Below are positions 50,500 through 59,900 of a stretch of DNA of 64,000 nt, piece by piece. The notes below the pieces were generated by a model, which was not told the DNA's origin, ran no database searches, and saw only the letters and a list, made by a program, of their open reading frames with translations. A program made the position numbers and the translations under genes. Numbering within the stretch: the stretch's first letter is position 1; every line of letters begins with the position of its first letter. Origin of the DNA: CAYRJD01 sp965212125 (GTDB lineage: Bacteria; Actinomycetota; Acidimicrobiia; Acidimicrobiales; Poriferisodalaceae); the NCBI GenBank assembly GCA_965212125.1, contig OZ243045.1, positions 1,364,001 through 1,428,000 of the forward strand, written 5' to 3'.

Positions 50500-51251
50500 T
50501 GGCTAAGGAACATCTTTGTGCGCTCAGAGGATGGGTTGTTGAAGAACACGTCGGGCGTGGCTACTTCCACTATTTCGCCATCCTCCATAAACACGATTCG
50601 GTCTGCCGCTTCACGCGCAAAACCCAGCTCGTGGGTAACGACCATCATCGTCATGCCTCCTCTTGCCAGCTCGTGCATGATGTCAAGCACTTCTCTCACC
50701 ATCTCCTGATCTAGCGCGGAGGTGGGCTCATCAAACAGCATTACCTGCGGGTCAAGTGCCAACGACCGCGCAATGGCGACCCGCTGCTGCTGTCCACCAG
50801 AAAGCTGCCCCGGATATTGGTCTGCCTTTTCGGGTATGCCAACTAGCTCCAGCAAAGTCCGGGCTTGCTCTTCGGCTTCCTCGCGCGCGGTTTTGCGCAC
50901 CCAGATCGGCGCCAGCGTGATGTTGTCCATAGCGGTTAGATGCGGGAACAGGTTGAACTGCTGAAACACCATCCCCACTTCTGAGCGGATCTTCTCAATG
51001 TTGCGGAGGTCGTTGGTGAGCTCAATGCCGCCAACAAAAATCTCGCCGCTTTGATGCGTCTCCAGGCGATTGATGCAGCGCAGCCAGGTGCTTTTGCCCG
51101 AACCGGACGGACCCAGTATCACGATTATCTCGTGCTCTTTCACGTTGGCTGAGATGTCGTTTAGCGCACGGAAATCGCCAAACCACTTGCTGACATTGCG
51201 GCAAACGATCATGTCTTCTGCCGAGCCGTTTGCTTTCGCAGTTTCGCTCAT
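50490..51251 (-). CDS. Polar amino-acid ABC transporter, ATPase
   Basis: ATP-binding subunit of the GlnQ/AapP type. Walker A ILGPSGSGKSTWLRCINRLE, Q-loop VFQQFNLFPHLTAM, signature QLSGGQQQRVAIARSLA, Walker B VMLFDEPTSALDQEM and the switch His in VTHELGF. Length 253, normal for the family. It overlaps the preceding permease by 4 bases and closes the operon that begins with the binding protein at 55968. Confidence 0.95.
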   Translation of the reverse strand: MSETAKANGSAEDMIVCRNVSKWFGDFRALNDISANVKEHEIIVILGPSGSGKSTWLRCINRLETHQSGEIFVGGIELTNDLRNIEKIRSEVGMVFQQFNLFPHLTAMDNITLAPIWVRKTAREEAEEQARTLLELVGIPEKADQYPGQLSGGQQQRVAIARSLALDPQVMLFDEPTSALDQEMVREVLDIMHELARGGMTMMVVTHELGFAREAADRIVFMEDGEIVEVATPDVFFNNPSSERTKMFLSQIL

Positions 51252-53212
51252 CGCTGTCCTACTCCTAACTGACGTTCCAGCCGTTGGCTGTACTTAGACA
51301 TTGAAAATGTGACTATCCAGTAGACCGCCGACACAAACAGCAGCCCCTCGCGCCTGATGCCCAGAAACTCTGTCTGCGAAGGAACAACAATGTTGGCGAT
51401 CCGCAAAAAATCAAACAACCCGATTATTGCAAGCAGTGAAGTTTCTTTGAACACAGCGATCACGGTGCCGACAAGGGTCGGTATTGATACCCGCAGCGCC
51501 TGCGGCAGAACCACAAACAACGTTCGTTGCGCGGTGGTGAGGCCGAGCGCGTTGGCTGCCTCTACCTGTCCACTGGTTACGGCCTGCAAACCGCCGCGGA
51601 TGCTCTCTGCCAGATACGCCCCGGCAAACAGGCTGAATCCCAAGATCACTGCCGCCAGCAGGCTTATCTCAATACCGTCGGGTAAGAACAAATTCACAAT
51701 CAGCGCGAAAAAGATCAGCACCGTTATCAACGGCACCCCGCGCACTACCTCAATGAAGGTTGTGGCGGTGACGCGAAACAGCGGCAGCTTAGATGTGCGT
51801 GCCAGGGCTAGCAGTATTCCCAGCGGGAACGCGAATATCAGCGTGAGAGTCGCCACTAGCAGCGTTACGCCGAATCCACCTACGAACTCCCTGCTGGGAG
51901 TGTTGATAGTGGCGTCTGCGTTGATCGCAGTAATCAAATAGTGGAAAACAAGGATCAGCAACACCCAGGCCGCTACCAGGCGGCGGCGCTGGCGGTGGTC
52001 GCCGGCGAAGTTGGGCGCAAGCAGTGCGACTACCAAAAGCAAAAGCAAACTCATGCGGGCCTTTTGCAGCATTGGAAACCAGCCGAAAAATGCTGACAGC
52101 CAGCTAATGGAGACCGGCACGAGCAACAAAGCCGCCGCGATGCGGCCGAGCTCGCCCAAGCCGGGCTTGGTTAGCCACCACAAAATCGCTCCACCGACCA
52201 CGGCGAAGGCCAGCGCCATGGGGATGTCTGTTGAAAAGACGTGGCTGTAGTCGAAGTCGGGGTCGCGCAGCACAATCCAGTACAAGAAAAACGGCGAAGC
52301 CAGCCAGCCGATGTTTACGAACATTCGCAGCGTTTTTTGTCTTCTCTCAGATATGGCGCCGCTTGTTCGCAAGGCTCGCCCCACAAAAAATGCGCCCACC
52401 AACAACAGCCACATCACCGACCAAGGGATGCGCGTGCTGGCTGCGACAAGCTCGCCGGGAGCCGCAAGTACCTCGTCATTCAAAAATGAGTAATGCCCGT
52501 AACGCACCACCCACATGCTGCCGATCACTATGGCTAGGGCTAAGCCCAGCAAGAACGTGGCCGGCACGAAGGTGGTGCGCCGACCCTCGACGCCTAGCAG
52601 CTGCCAGATAGCGCCACCCAAAACAAACAGAACCACGGCGGCTACCCACCACACCCAGCGGTCGGCCATCGCCGACCCGAAAGACTCGCGCAAGATGTTG
52701 TTGGCGCTGTCGCGCAGCGTTTCACCGTTGGAGCCCATTAGCACGCTGGGCTCTCGCAGAAGCACGCCAAGCGCAATCATTACGCCGGTAATCATTAGCC
52801 AGCCGGCGATTCGCTTTAGCGGCACGACTCCCCAACGCGCCCACATTCCCACGGTAAAACCGGCTAGCACCACCAGCACTCCAATCGTTACCCAAATCCT
52901 TGAGTACTGCTCTGTTGGGTAGGCCTGCGTAAACAGCAGCCGTATGTTGGTACGAATCGCATCCCAGCCTCTTTCTTCGCTGAAGACAAAGTTGAGCAGC
53001 CCGCGTACTGCGAACAGCGCGATTATTGACCCGACAATCGTCAAGACCGTGTTGGCCTTGCTGGAGAAGAGGTTGTGCCGCAACCATTCGTTCGGCTTGA
53101 GGCTGGGCAGTACTGGCGGCATGTCGTCGTCGGCATCGGCTGGCATGCCGGCGGGCGCGCCAGCTGGCATACCGGGCCTGTTCATCTCAGCTGGCACGTC
53201 AGAGTTAGCCAT
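51248..53212 (-). CDS. Polar amino-acid ABC transporter permease with long membrane extension (AapM-like)
   Basis: The C-terminal 220 residues are the typical His/Glu/Gln/Arg permease domain: FIEVVRGVPLITVLIFFA, AAYLAESIRG-type GAYLAESIRGGLQAV, QVEAANALGLTTAQRTLFVV, LPQALRVSIPTLVG and FKETSLLAIIGLFDFLRI. The first 430 residues hold about eleven more hydrophobic helices, so at 654 residues the protein is much longer than AapM of Rhizobium. It pairs with the next permease gene. Confidence 0.9.
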   Translation of the reverse strand: MANSDVPAEMNRPGMPAGAPAGMPADADDDMPPVLPSLKPNEWLRHNLFSSKANTVLTIVGSIIALFAVRGLLNFVFSEERGWDAIRTNIRLLFTQAYPTEQYSRIWVTIGVLVVLAGFTVGMWARWGVVPLKRIAGWLMITGVMIALGVLLREPSVLMGSNGETLRDSANNILRESFGSAMADRWVWWVAAVVLFVLGGAIWQLLGVEGRRTTFVPATFLLGLALAIVIGSMWVVRYGHYSFLNDEVLAAPGELVAASTRIPWSVMWLLLVGAFFVGRALRTSGAISERRQKTLRMFVNIGWLASPFFLYWIVLRDPDFDYSHVFSTDIPMALAFAVVGGAILWWLTKPGLGELGRIAAALLLVPVSISWLSAFFGWFPMLQKARMSLLLLLVVALLAPNFAGDHRQRRRLVAAWVLLILVFHYLITAINADATINTPSREFVGGFGVTLLVATLTLIFAFPLGILLALARTSKLPLFRVTATTFIEVVRGVPLITVLIFFALIVNLFLPDGIEISLLAAVILGFSLFAGAYLAESIRGGLQAVTSGQVEAANALGLTTAQRTLFVVLPQALRVSIPTLVGTVIAVFKETSLLAIIGLFDFLRIANIVVPSQTEFLGIRREGLLFVSAVYWIVTFSMSKYSQRLERQLGVGQR

Positions 53213-53213
53213 A

Positions 53214-54752
53214 TCAGCGCTCCACGATTTTCAGCCGCAGGTTGAAATAGTTAACAACCACAGAAATAGTGAGCGAGCACGCCAAGAAGAACAGCATCCA
53301 AATCACCACCACCGGCAGCGTTCGGCCGGTCTGGTTGTAGATGGTCTGGCCGACCTGCACGATGTCGCTGTAGCCCACCGCAATCGCCAGCGAAGTGTTT
53401 TTAGTGAGGTTTAGATACTGGTTGCCCAGCGGCGGCAAGATCACCCGCATCGCCTGCGGCAAGACCACCCGGCGCAGTGCGGTTGAGCGACGCAGACCCA
53501 GCGCGTTGGCGGCTTCAAGCTGGCCTTTGTGCACGGCTAAGACGCCGCCACGCACGGTTTCGGCAATAAACGAAGCGGTGTAAAGAACTAATCCGAAATA
53601 CACCGCGGCAAACCCGATGCTGAAGTTCAGCCCAGACGTGCCATAGTTTGGAAAGTTGCCAAGTTGGACGATGTCTGGGCGAGCGATGTCTATGGGTTGG
53701 CCGGTGCGACCGTCGCCAAACTTGTCCGACAGCACCTCAAACAAATCCCGCAGGGAGTTGACAATCCAGCTTGACAGCCCGGGCCACAAAACCAGCACCA
53801 CAACTACAACCACCACGGCGCCAATGCCAGCGAAGATCATGCGGAACCAGTCGTCGTCGATCAGACGCATTGCGCCGCCGCCCATGCGACGCTGGCTGAC
53901 AAAACGCCTGATCCACCACCAGGCGGCGACGATGGCAACCAGCGAAATCAGTATTTGTATGAAGACCTGGTCGACCCCGTTAAAGAAACTAGAGATGCCG
54001 TCAAAGACCGGGCCGAGCGGGGCTGCGATGGGATGTATGAACCAGGCGATGATTCCGCCAGCGATCACTACTCCGATGGACCACAGCCACGGGTGGGTGT
54101 CTTCGCCGGTTTGGATGCGATCCCTGTCGCGGCGGCGGTAAACGAGCACTGCGATGACCACCACGATCACCATCAGCGTCGCCCACTGGTAAAACCCGTC
54201 GGCTGCGTGGATGCGCGGCACAGACAGGCCCTTGTTTGACAGGTGCAGCCAGCCGTTGATCGGACCCTGATTAAGCGTGACCGGCGACAGCGAAGTCAGC
54301 ACGGCGGCTATCAGCAGAATCTGCACCAGCAGTGGGACGTTGCGGAGGGTCTCCACATACACCGAAGCCAGCTTGCGGGTGAGCCAGTTATTTGACAGGC
54401 GGGCTAAGCCAATCAGCACACCCAAGATGGTTGCGACCAAGATGCCCGCGGCGGCCATGCGCAGCGTGTTAACCATGCCGACCCAAAGGGCTCGTCCGCC
54501 CGTGGCTGGGTCGGTGTCGATGCCTTCGGCCAGCTTGATGCCTGGGTCAACAGACAAGAAGTCAAAATCAACGGCAATGCCGGAAGCTTCAAGGTTGTCG
54601 CCCGCGACCGACACCGAAAAGATCAAAGCACCGATAACCAGCGCTAAGACCCCCGCCTGCGCCAGCCATTTGACTACCGCAGCGTTGCGGTAGAACGGCG
54701 GGCGCTCATGGTGTCTCTCGTCTAGCGAACTAGCAGAGGCAGTATCGGACAA
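53214..54752 (-). CDS. Polar amino-acid ABC transporter permease (AapQ-like)
   Basis: 512 residues. The permease domain is split by an insert. The first part is VNTLRMAAAGILVATILGV and YVETLRNVPLLVQILLIAA. Several extra helices follow. The second part is YTASFIAETVRGGVLAVHKG, QLEAANALGLRRSTALRRVV, LPQAMRVILPPLGNQYLNL and KNTSLAIAVGYSDIVQVG. This split matches AapQ/BztB transporters. TTG start with GGGGGAG upstream. It is separated from the next gene by one base. Confidence 0.92.
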   Translation of the reverse strand: MSDTASASSLDERHHERPPFYRNAAVVKWLAQAGVLALVIGALIFSVSVAGDNLEASGIAVDFDFLSVDPGIKLAEGIDTDPATGGRALWVGMVNTLRMAAAGILVATILGVLIGLARLSNNWLTRKLASVYVETLRNVPLLVQILLIAAVLTSLSPVTLNQGPINGWLHLSNKGLSVPRIHAADGFYQWATLMVIVVVIAVLVYRRRDRDRIQTGEDTHPWLWSIGVVIAGGIIAWFIHPIAAPLGPVFDGISSFFNGVDQVFIQILISLVAIVAAWWWIRRFVSQRRMGGGAMRLIDDDWFRMIFAGIGAVVVVVVVLVLWPGLSSWIVNSLRDLFEVLSDKFGDGRTGQPIDIARPDIVQLGNFPNYGTSGLNFSIGFAAVYFGLVLYTASFIAETVRGGVLAVHKGQLEAANALGLRRSTALRRVVLPQAMRVILPPLGNQYLNLTKNTSLAIAVGYSDIVQVGQTIYNQTGRTLPVVVIWMLFFLACSLTISVVVNYFNLRLKIVER

Positions 54753-54873
54753 TCACTCCCCCAAAAGTGGCTCTCAAAATAATCACCGCAGGCTACGTAG
54801 GGGCTCAAGGCCAGTTGGCCCGAACCCCTACGTAGCGTCAGCGGTTTATTGCTTTTGCGTTAAGCGGATCTGT
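54753..54873 (-). promoter_or_regulatory. Gap between binding protein and permease with a strong stem-loop
   Basis: A 12-bp perfect stem: GCTACGTAGGGG at 54792-54803 pairs with CCCCTACGTAGC at 54825-54836. The loop holds a second small GGCC/GGCC hairpin. There is no T run directly after it on the minus strand. Its place, after the binding-protein gene and before the permeases, fits a 3' stabiliser or partial terminator that keeps the binding protein in excess. Confidence 0.6.
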
Positions 54874-55968
54874 TTAACGTGCCGGCGGTGAGTAAATGAG
54901 CCCGCCTTCGGTCCAACGGCCATTGACGGTTCCTTCACGGAAGATACCAACCGGGTTGAGGTTGTCCGCGAAGATTTCGTCATAGTTACCAACCTGAATG
55001 ATGGCCTGCAAGAACCCGTCAGCCGGTATTCCCATACCGGTCTGCAGCTCGCCTTCGCCACCGAACAAACGCAGCAACTCTGGTGGGCTGCTTGAGTCGT
55101 CGGCTACTGCTTGAGCGGTGGAGGAGGTAACGCCGTACTCATCAGCGATGATCGTTGCGTAAACCGACCAGTCCACAATGTCGCCCCAGGCATCATCACC
55201 GTGGCGATATGTCGGTCCAAGCGGCTCTTTGGAGATTGGCTGACCTGGGAAGATCACCCACTCTTGATCGTCGGGCTGTTGCACGGCGCGGCGACCAACT
55301 AGGAGAGAGCCGTCGCTGGTTACCACGTCGCAGGCTCGGTTGACAAAGTTGTCCATTACATCGTCGAAGCCCTCAAAGGTCTGCAACGTGATGGAGATGC
55401 CCGCCACGTCGGAAGACTCAGCGATGTTTTTCTCTGTGGTTGTACCGGCGTTGGTGCAAACGACAGATCCATCAAGGTCGCTTATTTGCGAACTGGAGGA
55501 GAAGCCATCGCTCACGCGAGCCATTACCTGCTGACCGTCATAGTAAGTAGTCGGTCCGAAGTTCAAGCCGAGATCGGTGTCACGGCTTTGAGTCCAGGTG
55601 GTGTTCCGAATCAGCACGTCTATCGAACCGCTGCTAAGCGATGTAAAGCGAGCGGCTGCGGTAAGAGACACAAAAGAAACGGCGTCGGCATCACCGAGCA
55701 CTGCTGCGGCTAGTACCCGGCAGTAGTCGGCGTCAATGCCTTCTTGGCTGCCGTCCGGCTGTGTCACGGAGAACGCAGTTGCAGATCCGGAGATACCGCA
55801 AATCAGCTCACCGCGATCCAGAACGGCTTGAAGCGTGCTGCCCTCTTGCGTGGCAGTCGTGCCTGAATCGTCTGAATCGTCGGCGTCATCATCGGAGCTA
55901 CAAGCAGCAGCCACCAATGCCAACGCAACAAAGACCACGCCTAGGCGGCGTAGAGTTTTGCTAGTCAT
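54874..55968 (-). CDS. Amino-acid-binding lipoprotein of the ABC transporter (AapJ-like)
   Basis: 364 residues. A lipoprotein signal peptide ends in LVAAACSS (cysteine near residue 23), followed by an Asp/Ser-rich linker. The family III solute-binding domain has GELICGISGSATAFSV, GIDADYCRVLAAAVLGD, AARFTSLSSGSIDVLIRNTT and DGSLLVGRRAVQQPDD. It is first in the operon, facing a divergent cysQ-like gene. Confidence 0.93.
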   Translation of the reverse strand: MTSKTLRRLGVVFVALALVAAACSSDDDADDSDDSGTTATQEGSTLQAVLDRGELICGISGSATAFSVTQPDGSQEGIDADYCRVLAAAVLGDADAVSFVSLTAAARFTSLSSGSIDVLIRNTTWTQSRDTDLGLNFGPTTYYDGQQVMARVSDGFSSSSQISDLDGSVVCTNAGTTTEKNIAESSDVAGISITLQTFEGFDDVMDNFVNRACDVVTSDGSLLVGRRAVQQPDDQEWVIFPGQPISKEPLGPTYRHGDDAWGDIVDWSVYATIIADEYGVTSSTAQAVADDSSSPPELLRLFGGEGELQTGMGIPADGFLQAIIQVGNYDEIFADNLNPVGIFREGTVNGRWTEGGLIYSPPAR

Positions 55969-56161
55969 AATTTATTGATTACCTTTCGTATGGGTAATGA
56001 GCGGCGTAGAGTCAAGCTTCGCTTGACATTGTCTGTTTCTAACACCACCACGTGCGTGAATCTAGTCGCGCGAGCGGGTGTGATGCAGCTTTTGCGCACC
56101 ATGGGCGCGTTTTGTGGATTTGTGTTACGAACTTTGGAGCGCTTTTTTATGGCTGGCGGCT
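55969..56161. promoter_or_regulatory. Divergent control region with inverted repeat
   Basis: The 193-base gap between the binding-protein gene and the cysQ-like gene holds a perfect inverted repeat GTCAAGCTTCGCTTGAC at 56011-56027 (7-base arms, 3-base centre). Each arm is adjacent to a TTGAC sequence that could be a -35 box (TTGACA at 56023-56028 on plus, TTGACT on minus). Good -10 boxes are not obvious. It may be an operator for the transporter. Confidence 0.45.
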
Positions 56162-57004
56162 ATGGCTACTGCTGAAGATCACGCCCTAGCCGCACGGGTG
56201 GCGACGGCGGCCGGGGAGCATTTGGTGAAGGTGCGCGAGGAGTTGTTTGCTGCGGGGACGTCAAGTTGGAACGTGGGTGACGTGGGCGATAGCGAGGCGC
56301 ATCTGCTGATAGCTGAGGCCTTGGCGCAGGCGCGCCCGGACGACGGATTTCTTTCCGAAGAGGGGCAGGACGATCTGGAGCGGCTGAACAAGCCGCGGGT
56401 GTGGATTATCGATCCGCTTGACGGCACGAATGAGTTTTCGCAGAAAGGGCGCAGCGATTGGGCGGTGCATGTGGCGCTGACTGAGGGCGGCAAGCCCACC
56501 GCCGGTGCGGTGGCGCTGCCGGCGCTGGGTGTGACGTTTTGCACCGATCCGCCGCCGCAGTTACCGCCTATGGGCGTGCGGGCTGGGGCTGATGGTGGCG
56601 CTGGGGCTGGCGGGGCCAGCGCCGCCGCTAGCGAGGCCAGCGCCGATCGCCCGTTCAAGCCGCGGATAGTCGTCAGTCGGACAAGACCATCGGGCGCCGC
56701 ATTGATCATTGCCAGGGAGCTAGACGGCGAGCTGATTCCGCTGGGTTCGGCTGGGGCGAAGGCGATGGCTGTGGTTATGGGGCACGCCGATATTTACGCT
56801 CACTCGGGCGGGCAATACGAATGGGACAACTGCGCGCCGGCGGCGGTTGCTGAGGCGGCCGGGCTTCACACCAGCCGCTGCGACGGGAGCGAGCTTGAAT
56901 ACAACTACGCCGATCCCTGGCTGCCGGATTTTTTGATCTGCCGGACTGAGTTGGCGGAGCAGGCTCTGGCGGCGCTGCATCGCGAAACCACTCGGCGCAG
57001 GTAA
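56162..57004 (+). CDS. CysQ-like 3'(2'),5'-bisphosphate nucleotidase (inositol-monophosphatase fold)
   Basis: Predicted to dephosphorylate PAP or inositol phosphates. Metal-binding motifs are FLSEEGQDD, IIDPLDGTNEFSQKGRSDWA and the C-terminal QYEWDNCAPAAVAEAAGL. The start MATAEDHALAARVA at 56162 gives 280 residues; the longer open frame adds a non-conserved part. A Gly/Ala/Ser-rich insert lies near residues 140-165. It is the first of a pair with the crotonase gene. Confidence 0.82.
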   Translation: MATAEDHALAARVATAAGEHLVKVREELFAAGTSSWNVGDVGDSEAHLLIAEALAQARPDDGFLSEEGQDDLERLNKPRVWIIDPLDGTNEFSQKGRSDWAVHVALTEGGKPTAGAVALPALGVTFCTDPPPQLPPMGVRAGADGGAGAGGASAAASEASADRPFKPRIVVSRTRPSGAALIIARELDGELIPLGSAGAKAMAVVMGHADIYAHSGGQYEWDNCAPAAVAEAAGLHTSRCDGSELEYNYADPWLPDFLICRTELAEQALAALHRETTRRR

Positions 57005-57020
57005 TAAACAGGTAACAAAG

Positions 57021-57881
57021 ATGTCAAATAACGACCCTGAGATGGAAGCAATTGAGCTGAAGGTGACCAAGTATGAGGTTGACGGGGCGGTTGCGACCTT
57101 GACGCTGAACCGGCCGCATCGCCGTAATGCTTGGACCGGTCGGATGCATTTTGAGTTGCGTTGGCTGCTGCAGCAAGCCAACGACGATCCGGCCGTGCGG
57201 GTGGTGGTGATAACCGGCGAGGGGCGTGACTTTTGCGTGGGTGCCGACACGGCGGCCTTGGAGGGTCATTCGGAGCGCGGCGGCTATGACGACGGTCTGC
57301 CGACCGAGCCGGCGGCGGTGCCGCAACCGGGCTACGGCGTGAGTGAGTTCTTCGATCAGAACTTTGCGTTTTTGATGGCGCTTGACGTGATGGTGGTAGC
57401 CGCGGTGAATGGCGCCGCGGCGGGTGTGGGTTTTGTGTTGGCGTGCTATTGCGATCTGCGCTTCGCCGCTGGCGATGCCAAGCTGACCACCGCGCACGGA
57501 CCGCTGGGCTTGCCCGCGGAGTACGGCCTGTCTTGGGTGCTGCCGCGGCTGGTGGGGCTGACCCGCGCCAACGACCTGCTGCTGTCTAGTCGCAAGTTTT
57601 TGGCGCAGGACACGGCGGGCTGGGGGTTGTTCAATGAGATAACCGAGCCGGAGCGGCTGCTTGATCGGGTGATGGAGTACGCGCACGATCTGACGGAACG
57701 GGTGGCGCCGGAGTCGCTGGCGACGACGAAGCGGCAGATTTACCTGGACCAGCATCGTGACGTTGGCACTGCGGTGGCGCAGAGCGATCGCTTGCTGGAG
57801 GAGATGATGCGCAAGCCGGACTACCGCGAGGGTGTGGCGGCGCTGGTGGAGGGTCGCCCGCCGAACTGGGGGCAGGGCTAG
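57021..57881 (+). CDS. Enoyl-CoA hydratase/isomerase family protein
   Basis: Crotonase fold. The oxyanion-hole regions are VITGEGRDFCVGADTAALEG and VNGAAAGVGFVLACYCDLRF, and the later part is LGLPAEYGLSWVLPRLVGL. The first catalytic Glu of hydratases is Val here (GVGFVLA), while the second is retained (PAEYG). This suggests isomerase or other chemistry rather than simple hydration. Length 286. Its end overlaps the convergent yaaA by 4 bases. Confidence 0.85.
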   Translation: MSNNDPEMEAIELKVTKYEVDGAVATLTLNRPHRRNAWTGRMHFELRWLLQQANDDPAVRVVVITGEGRDFCVGADTAALEGHSERGGYDDGLPTEPAAVPQPGYGVSEFFDQNFAFLMALDVMVVAAVNGAAAGVGFVLACYCDLRFAAGDAKLTTAHGPLGLPAEYGLSWVLPRLVGLTRANDLLLSSRKFLAQDTAGWGLFNEITEPERLLDRVMEYAHDLTERVAPESLATTKRQIYLDQHRDVGTAVAQSDRLLEEMMRKPDYREGVAALVEGRPPNWGQG

Positions 57882-58762
57882 GCGGCGCTAGCTGCGGCTG
57901 CAGGGTTGGCGGCGTCTCGCACAAAAACCGGTTCGTCGGCTGAGCTCATGGCTGGCTCGTAGCGGTAGCCCAGCGCGTCAAAGTCTTTCAGCGCTCTAGC
58001 CGAGCGCACGTTGTTGCGCAGCATCCACCCCGCCATCGCGCCACGCGCAGTCTTAGAAAAGAAACCGACCACCTTGTATTCGCCGCGGACTAGGTCTTTG
58101 AAACGGGGCGAGACGATTCGTATGCCAGCGTCATCGCGCAGTTTCTTGGTGTCAACGGCGGCCGCGTATTCCGGCGAAGCCAGATTCACCAACACCTGCG
58201 ATCCGTGAGTGCTGGGCGTGTGCTGTGCCAGGTCGCTGATGATCAGGTCGGTGACTGTTTGCTGCCAGTACCGCGGCAGCGACTTCACGGGCTTGCCCGC
58301 GGTGCCGTTGGCGGCACCGGTCGCGGCGCCGACACCCAGCGCGCCGATCGAAGTTCCCATCTCTAACCGATAGGGCTGAATCAAATCCAACGGTCGCAGC
58401 AGCCCGTACAGCCCCGACAAGATTCGCAGGCGATTCTGCGCTCGGTTGAAGTCGTGCCCGGTAAAGCTGGCGGCGTCGATCCCTTTGTAGACGTCGCCGT
58501 CAAACGCACATAGCGCGGGTCGGGCGTTGGCTTGGTTGTGTTCGGCGCTCCAAGCGCTGAAGCGGTCGGCATTTAGCTCGCCCAACTGGGGCGACAGCGA
58601 CATCATCTGCGCAATGCCATCAGCGCCCACTTTGGCCATGGCTTCGGCTAGCGGCACCGCATCGGCGACCAGGCGCGGCTGGCTGTGCTTTTTGGCGGGA
58701 ACGGTGCGGGGCAACTTTGAGTCAAAGTCCAGTCGCTTGGCCGGAGAGATCACTGTCAGCAC
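57878..58762 (-). CDS. yaaA: Peroxide stress protein YaaA (DUF328)
   Basis: Family members lower free iron and protect DNA from peroxide. MLTVISPAKRLDFDSKL at the start, ALCAFDGDVYKGIDAASF, RLRILSGLYGLLRPLDLIQP, YRLEMGT and VVGFFSKTARGAMAGWM are typical. Length 294, longer than most (about 250), with a Gly/Ala insert near residue 140 and an Ala/Pro tail. Confidence 0.9.
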   Translation of the reverse strand: MLTVISPAKRLDFDSKLPRTVPAKKHSQPRLVADAVPLAEAMAKVGADGIAQMMSLSPQLGELNADRFSAWSAEHNQANARPALCAFDGDVYKGIDAASFTGHDFNRAQNRLRILSGLYGLLRPLDLIQPYRLEMGTSIGALGVGAATGAANGTAGKPVKSLPRYWQQTVTDLIISDLAQHTPSTHGSQVLVNLASPEYAAAVDTKKLRDDAGIRIVSPRFKDLVRGEYKVVGFFSKTARGAMAGWMLRNNVRSARALKDFDALGYRYEPAMSSADEPVFVRDAANPAAAASAA

Positions 58763-58859
58763 GCCAACACACTAGACCCCACGCCGTGCTTGCTAAACCC
58801 TCTTCGCAGCGCTTGCCTATCGCAGCGCCTCCTATTCACGGCGCGGCTAACGTTTAGTC

Positions 58860-59867
58860 GTGTCTGGAGCTAGCACCGTCATCTCGCACTACCGAGAAAT
58901 GGGCGACTTTGAATACGGCGCGGCCGACCAGCTATCGCCGCTTGTGCGACGCGTCGTCTGCAAGAACCCCACGCCTTTCACCTACCGCGGCACGGGCACA
59001 TACATAATCGGCACCGGCGAGGTGGCGGTGATAGACGCAGGCCCGCCACTCGATTCGCATCTTGACGACCTGCTGGGCTGCTTGAACGACGGCGAGGTGA
59101 TCACCCACGCTTTTGTCACCCACACCCACAGCGACCATTCGCCGCTAACCGCCGCACTAAAAGAACGCACCGGCGCGCTGTCTTACGGCTACGGGCCGCA
59201 CGGAATCGTGCGAGCCGACGACCCGGACGATCGGGTTGATTTTTCCGCCTACATCAGCGAGAAGGAGCAAGAGCAGTATCGCAAGGAGTTTGACGAGCTG
59301 CCCGATGAGCTAAAGCGCGAGGGAGCCGACACGGATTTCGTGCCCGATGTGGTGCTGGCTGACGGCGACATTGTGAGCGGGCCGGACTGGTCGCTGAAGG
59401 CCATTCACACGCCGGGGCATTGTTCCAACCATCTGTGCTATGAGCTAACCCAAGAGGCAACCCTGTTTTCGGGCGATCACGTCATGGGTTGGGCGACCAG
59501 CGTGGTGGGTCCGCCGGACGGGTCGATGCAGGAGTATCTGGCATCGCTGCGCAAGCTGCTGGATTTTGAGCACGAGCGATATCTGCCCACGCACGGTCCG
59601 CACATTCCTGAGCCGGCGAAGTATGTGCGCTCATTTATTGCGCATCGCACCGAGCGTGAGGAGCAGATCTTGGGCTACCTGGCGGCGGGGCCGTGCCAGA
59701 TTGCCGACTTTGTGCCGCAGATGTATGAGGGGTACGACAAGCGGCTGTGGTATCCGGCGGCGGGTTCGGTGCATGCCCACATGTTGCACCTGTTTGAGAC
59801 GGGCAAGATCGTGGTGGTTGACGATCACGGCGAGCCGAAGCTGACCGCTACCTACGCGCTGGCGTAG
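58860..59867 (+). CDS. MBL-fold metallohydrolase (LACTB2-like)
   Basis: The zinc motif THTHSDHSPL is near residue 90. Further ligands are in IHTPGHCSNHLCY, LFSGDHVMGWA and LPTHGPHIP. A C-terminal winged-helix-like part (QILGYLAAGPCQIADFV, HAHMLHLFETGKIVV) places it with the LACTB2/beta-lactamase-like-2 group. The eukaryotic homologue acts as an endoribonuclease, but the bacterial substrate is unknown. GTG start. Confidence 0.85.
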   Translation: MSGASTVISHYREMGDFEYGAADQLSPLVRRVVCKNPTPFTYRGTGTYIIGTGEVAVIDAGPPLDSHLDDLLGCLNDGEVITHAFVTHTHSDHSPLTAALKERTGALSYGYGPHGIVRADDPDDRVDFSAYISEKEQEQYRKEFDELPDELKREGADTDFVPDVVLADGDIVSGPDWSLKAIHTPGHCSNHLCYELTQEATLFSGDHVMGWATSVVGPPDGSMQEYLASLRKLLDFEHERYLPTHGPHIPEPAKYVRSFIAHRTEREEQILGYLAAGPCQIADFVPQMYEGYDKRLWYPAAGSVHAHMLHLFETGKIVVVDDHGEPKLTATYALA

Positions 59868-59900
59868 GCCTACCTGGCTCGGATCTTTAGCCGCCTCTTT

